Assembly (NCBI RefSeq): GCF_033807715.1
Contig: NC_084591.1
Span: 42,868,868-42,932,867 of the forward strand
Source of the DNA: Cololabis saira
Lineage: Eukaryota; Chordata; Actinopteri; Beloniformes; Belonidae
DNA length: 64,000 bases
Direction: 5' to 3'
The first letter of the stretch is position 1. Each line of letters starts with the position of its first letter. The position numbers and the translations under genes were made by a program. Positions 61,421 to 64,000 of this stretch are shown here, piece after piece. The notes under the pieces were generated by a model. It ran no database searches. It was not told the DNA's origin and was given only the letters and a program-made list of their open reading frames with translations.

Positions 61421-63140
61421 CTTAAATCACCTTTCTTCCCCATTATGATGCTGGTTTGAACTGCAGCAGATCGTCTTGACCATGTCTACATGTCTAAATG
61501 CATTGAGTTGCTGCCATGTGATTGGCTGATAAGAAACCCCAAAGCCTGTCAGTTTTGGTTCTGGCATCAGCTGGCATTTTCAACCACTGTCTCACGACAC
61601 ACGAGTGTGAAACCACTGAGTTAGTTGGAATGCAAGCATGGCTTAATGACTTGTAATTTCGTTCTACCAAATCTAGGATATAAGAATGTTGTCATTAAGC
61701 TGACTTTGGGTATTATTAAAGTATATTTTAACTGAATAGAACTGAATTTGAGTACAAGCATCTCTAAAACAGACTCATGTCATTATCTTGGATGCTATTA
61801 CTTACACATATAGTACCACAGAGAATAGACTTGGAGTTATTTTTGACCAGGATTAAATTAAATTAAATATGAAACAAGTTTCTTAGTTGAAAGTGTAAAT
61901 ACCAGGTTTGATTAAACATACTGGTGCTTTCTATCTTCTTTCTTTTCTGATAAAGATTTTTTATATGATTTCCTCCTTTCTGAAGAGGGCTCAAGAGGTT
62001 AGCAGAAATGAGAAAGAGATTGAAAATTAGAGAGAGGAAGAAATAAATAAAAGTCAAATCAAAAGGTAAAAAGGGAGGGTTCAAAAAAGCAAAAAAACAC
62101 AAATACTGAAAAAAATTAAACTACCGGTATTCAAATTTAAGAATGGAAAGTAAGAAAAATTGAATAATATGAACATTTAAATTGTATTAAAATAATTTAA
62201 TTCATTTTAACAGAAGAGCAAAGAAAGCAAAAGAAAAAATACTGCATTTTGAGGTAGAATTGAAATAATAAGATTTTTTTTGAAAGGACAAAAAATAAAA
62301 GAGGAAGTTTGGAGAAGAATCTGAGGAAAAACAAAAAATGGTGACCGAAGGTGAGAAATTAGATGACAGAATAATTTCCAGACTCTCAAGGGTAAACAGG
62401 AAAGGACAAACTGAAGAAAAATCAAGAAAAGAGACATGGAAACAATTAATGGAAACGAGGGTGGGAGAGTTGATACATGAAAAAAAATAAGAAAGATGAT
62501 AAAGATGAGATAGCAACACATACATGAAAATCAACATGCCATTTGTATAAATGTGCAATATTGGTCATCCATCTTTGCTACATATTATTTAATTCTCACA
62601 TCCTTAGCATCCTGACATTTTGAAAATTTAGAACCCCCTTTTTTTTGTTGTTTGCAAAAGTGAAAAGCAGTGGCACAACGATACCTGAGTGGAATGACGA
62701 GCTTGTCCAGAAGTTTCTTTTTCTATTATTTAAGTTCCATCTCTGTCCTTCTGTGTGCTGCTCATCCTCAGTCAGGCATCTTTACGTTTGTGTACCTGAA
62801 CCTGCAGCAGCGACCACACCTGCTGAACACACACCTGAGCAGTCAGTGTTCAAACACAGGTGGAGTTACTAAAATACCTTAATTACTGTACATCAGGTGT
62901 CATCCAGTTGAACAAAACCTTCAGATTAAAGATGAAAAAAAAGAATATTTGACACTATTATTTCTTGTATTTAACCTAACAGCAAATGTTTTGCTTTTTG
63001 AGCAGTTTTAATTTGAAGTAATCCAGCTCCTAGGTCCAGACTCTCTTATTTTACATTCCTGAATTAAGGGGAAAATTGTAACAGTGCAAATTTAAACTGA
63101 AAGAAACATTTAATTGTTCATATTTTCAATCTGTCTAGGA
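61421..63140. other. Gene-free stretch
   Basis: Ordinary AT-rich sequence. 62,030-62,560 is strongly purine-rich on the plus strand, producing long F/L/S-rich minus-strand frames that are not convincing genes. Confidence 0.4.
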
Positions 63141-63930
63141 CAGGGGTCGGGAACCCCCGGCTCTTTAGCGCCGCCCTAGTGGTTTCCTGGAGCTTTTTCA
63201 AAAATGTTTGAAAATGGAAATCGATGGGGGAGGGAAATATATTTTTTGTTTTAATATGGTTTCTGTAGGACAAACATGACACAAACATCCATAACGTTTT
63301 CCAATGCTGTAAAATGTGTAGAATAAATATTACATTTCAACATTTCTGTTACCGAAGATTTGTACGGAAAAGTATCAGGGCCATGCAGGAAAAAAAATAT
63401 TTGAGAGGGGAAGATTTTTTTTCATTATGCACTTCGAGAAAAAAGTCAAAATGTCGAGAAAATAGTCGAAATGTTGAGATTAATGTTGAAATACAATTTC
63501 AAGAATAAAGTCGAAACTTCGCCTTTTTTCTCGATATTTCGACTTTTTTCTCGAAATTTTGACTTTTTTCTCAACATTTTGACTTTTTTCAAAAGATTTT
63601 GAATTTTTTCTCAACATCTCGACTTTTTTCTCGAAGTGCATGATGAAAAAAAAATCTTCCTCCTCTAAAATATTATTTTTATTTTTCTCCTGCCTGGCCC
63701 TGATATTCTTCCATAGATTTGCGTAACAAAAAGAGTCACGTGGAAAGACATTAACATGCTACATTTGCAGCCGAGAACCCAGTTATAACTAATATAGATA
63801 CATGCAGCATGTGTTGTCTTCATTCTAAGGCTGATACAAAACTTTTCATTTTTTGCGGCTCCAGACATATTTGTTTTTTGTGTTTTTGGTCCAATACGGC
63901 TCTTTCAACATTTTGGGTTGCCGACCCCTG
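63141..63930. mobile_element. hAT-like miniature, CAGGGGTCGGCAACCC family, 790 bp
   Basis: Ends CAGGGGTCGGGAACCCCCGG and GGGTTGCCGACCCCTG. The flanks GTCTAGGA and GTCCAGGA match at 7 of 8. The core GAGAAAAAAGTC iterons turn into their complement near 63,510, as in the copy at 47,878 but in opposite overall orientation. Confidence 0.87.
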
Positions 63931-64000
63931 GTCCAGGATTTTTCGCAATCAATTTAGTTCATATGAAGTTCAAAAGATTGTAAGACAACAAAAATCAGGG

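Noticed and set aside
62202..62558. Minus-strand FLSF/CLPL-rich frame as a membrane protein gene
   Set aside because: It lies in a purine-rich tract. The hydrophobic composition follows from base bias, and no splice or conserved motif supports it.

Overview
The window is animal genomic DNA, almost certainly from a teleost fish. Three things point there: two genes split into short exons by GT-AG introns of up to about 12 kb; a synaptotagmin with vertebrate exon structure; and a dense, nested load of fish-type mobile elements (DIRS, Harbinger, Ty3 LTR elements, RTE, L1 and other LINEs, tRNA-derived SINEs, many hAT-like miniatures) with (CA)n, (TA)n and (GAAA)n arrays. There is no bacterial gene, operon or CRISPR. 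I cannot name the species.

Two host genes can be assembled by joining exons in phase, both on the minus strand. (1) A four-exon gene from about 34,457 down to 16,242 encodes a roughly 411-residue protein. It ends in a dual-specificity-phosphatase-like domain whose signature lacks the catalytic arginine, so it is probably a pseudophosphatase; I do not recognise its gene name. (2) An eight-exon synaptotagmin, most like Syt8/Syt1/2/5, runs from about 56,694 down to 42,594 and encodes about 437 residues. Its C2B calcium ligands are complete but two of its C2A ligands are substituted. A third piece, at 24,030-24,350, looks like the C-terminal TPR end of ERCC6L standing alone.

Layout. 0-1.8 kb: AT-rich repeats and an RTE fragment. 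1.8-6.3 kb: a gutted Ty3 element with a 2.6 kb Harbinger transposon inside its RNase H coding region. 6.5-11.1 kb: an inverted-repeat MITE and hAT-like miniatures. 11-13 kb: L1 endonuclease and nested miniatures. 13-16 kb: unrepetitive sequence, probably the 3' side of gene 1. 16-35 kb: gene 1, with introns holding L1 ORF1, a 3.5 kb element with long terminal inverted repeats carrying an unusual decayed gene, a SINE, mini-Harbingers, an L1 3' end and a (GAAA)n-filled hAT. 35-42 kb: intergenic, with an old hAT containing a 1.1 kb miniature LTR retrotransposon. 42-57 kb: the synaptotagmin, whose first intron contains a 5.3 kb DIRS element that landed in an older LINE. 57-64 kb: more hAT-like and palindromic miniatures.

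Most of the biology here is insertion history. Several target-site duplications can be read directly (TTT, CATA, GAGGG, GTTATCAT, GTCTGAGC, ATCTAAAG, TGTCCTAG and others), and they order the insertions. Boundaries without a duplication are approximate. Every family assignment comes from recognition of motifs, not from a database search.
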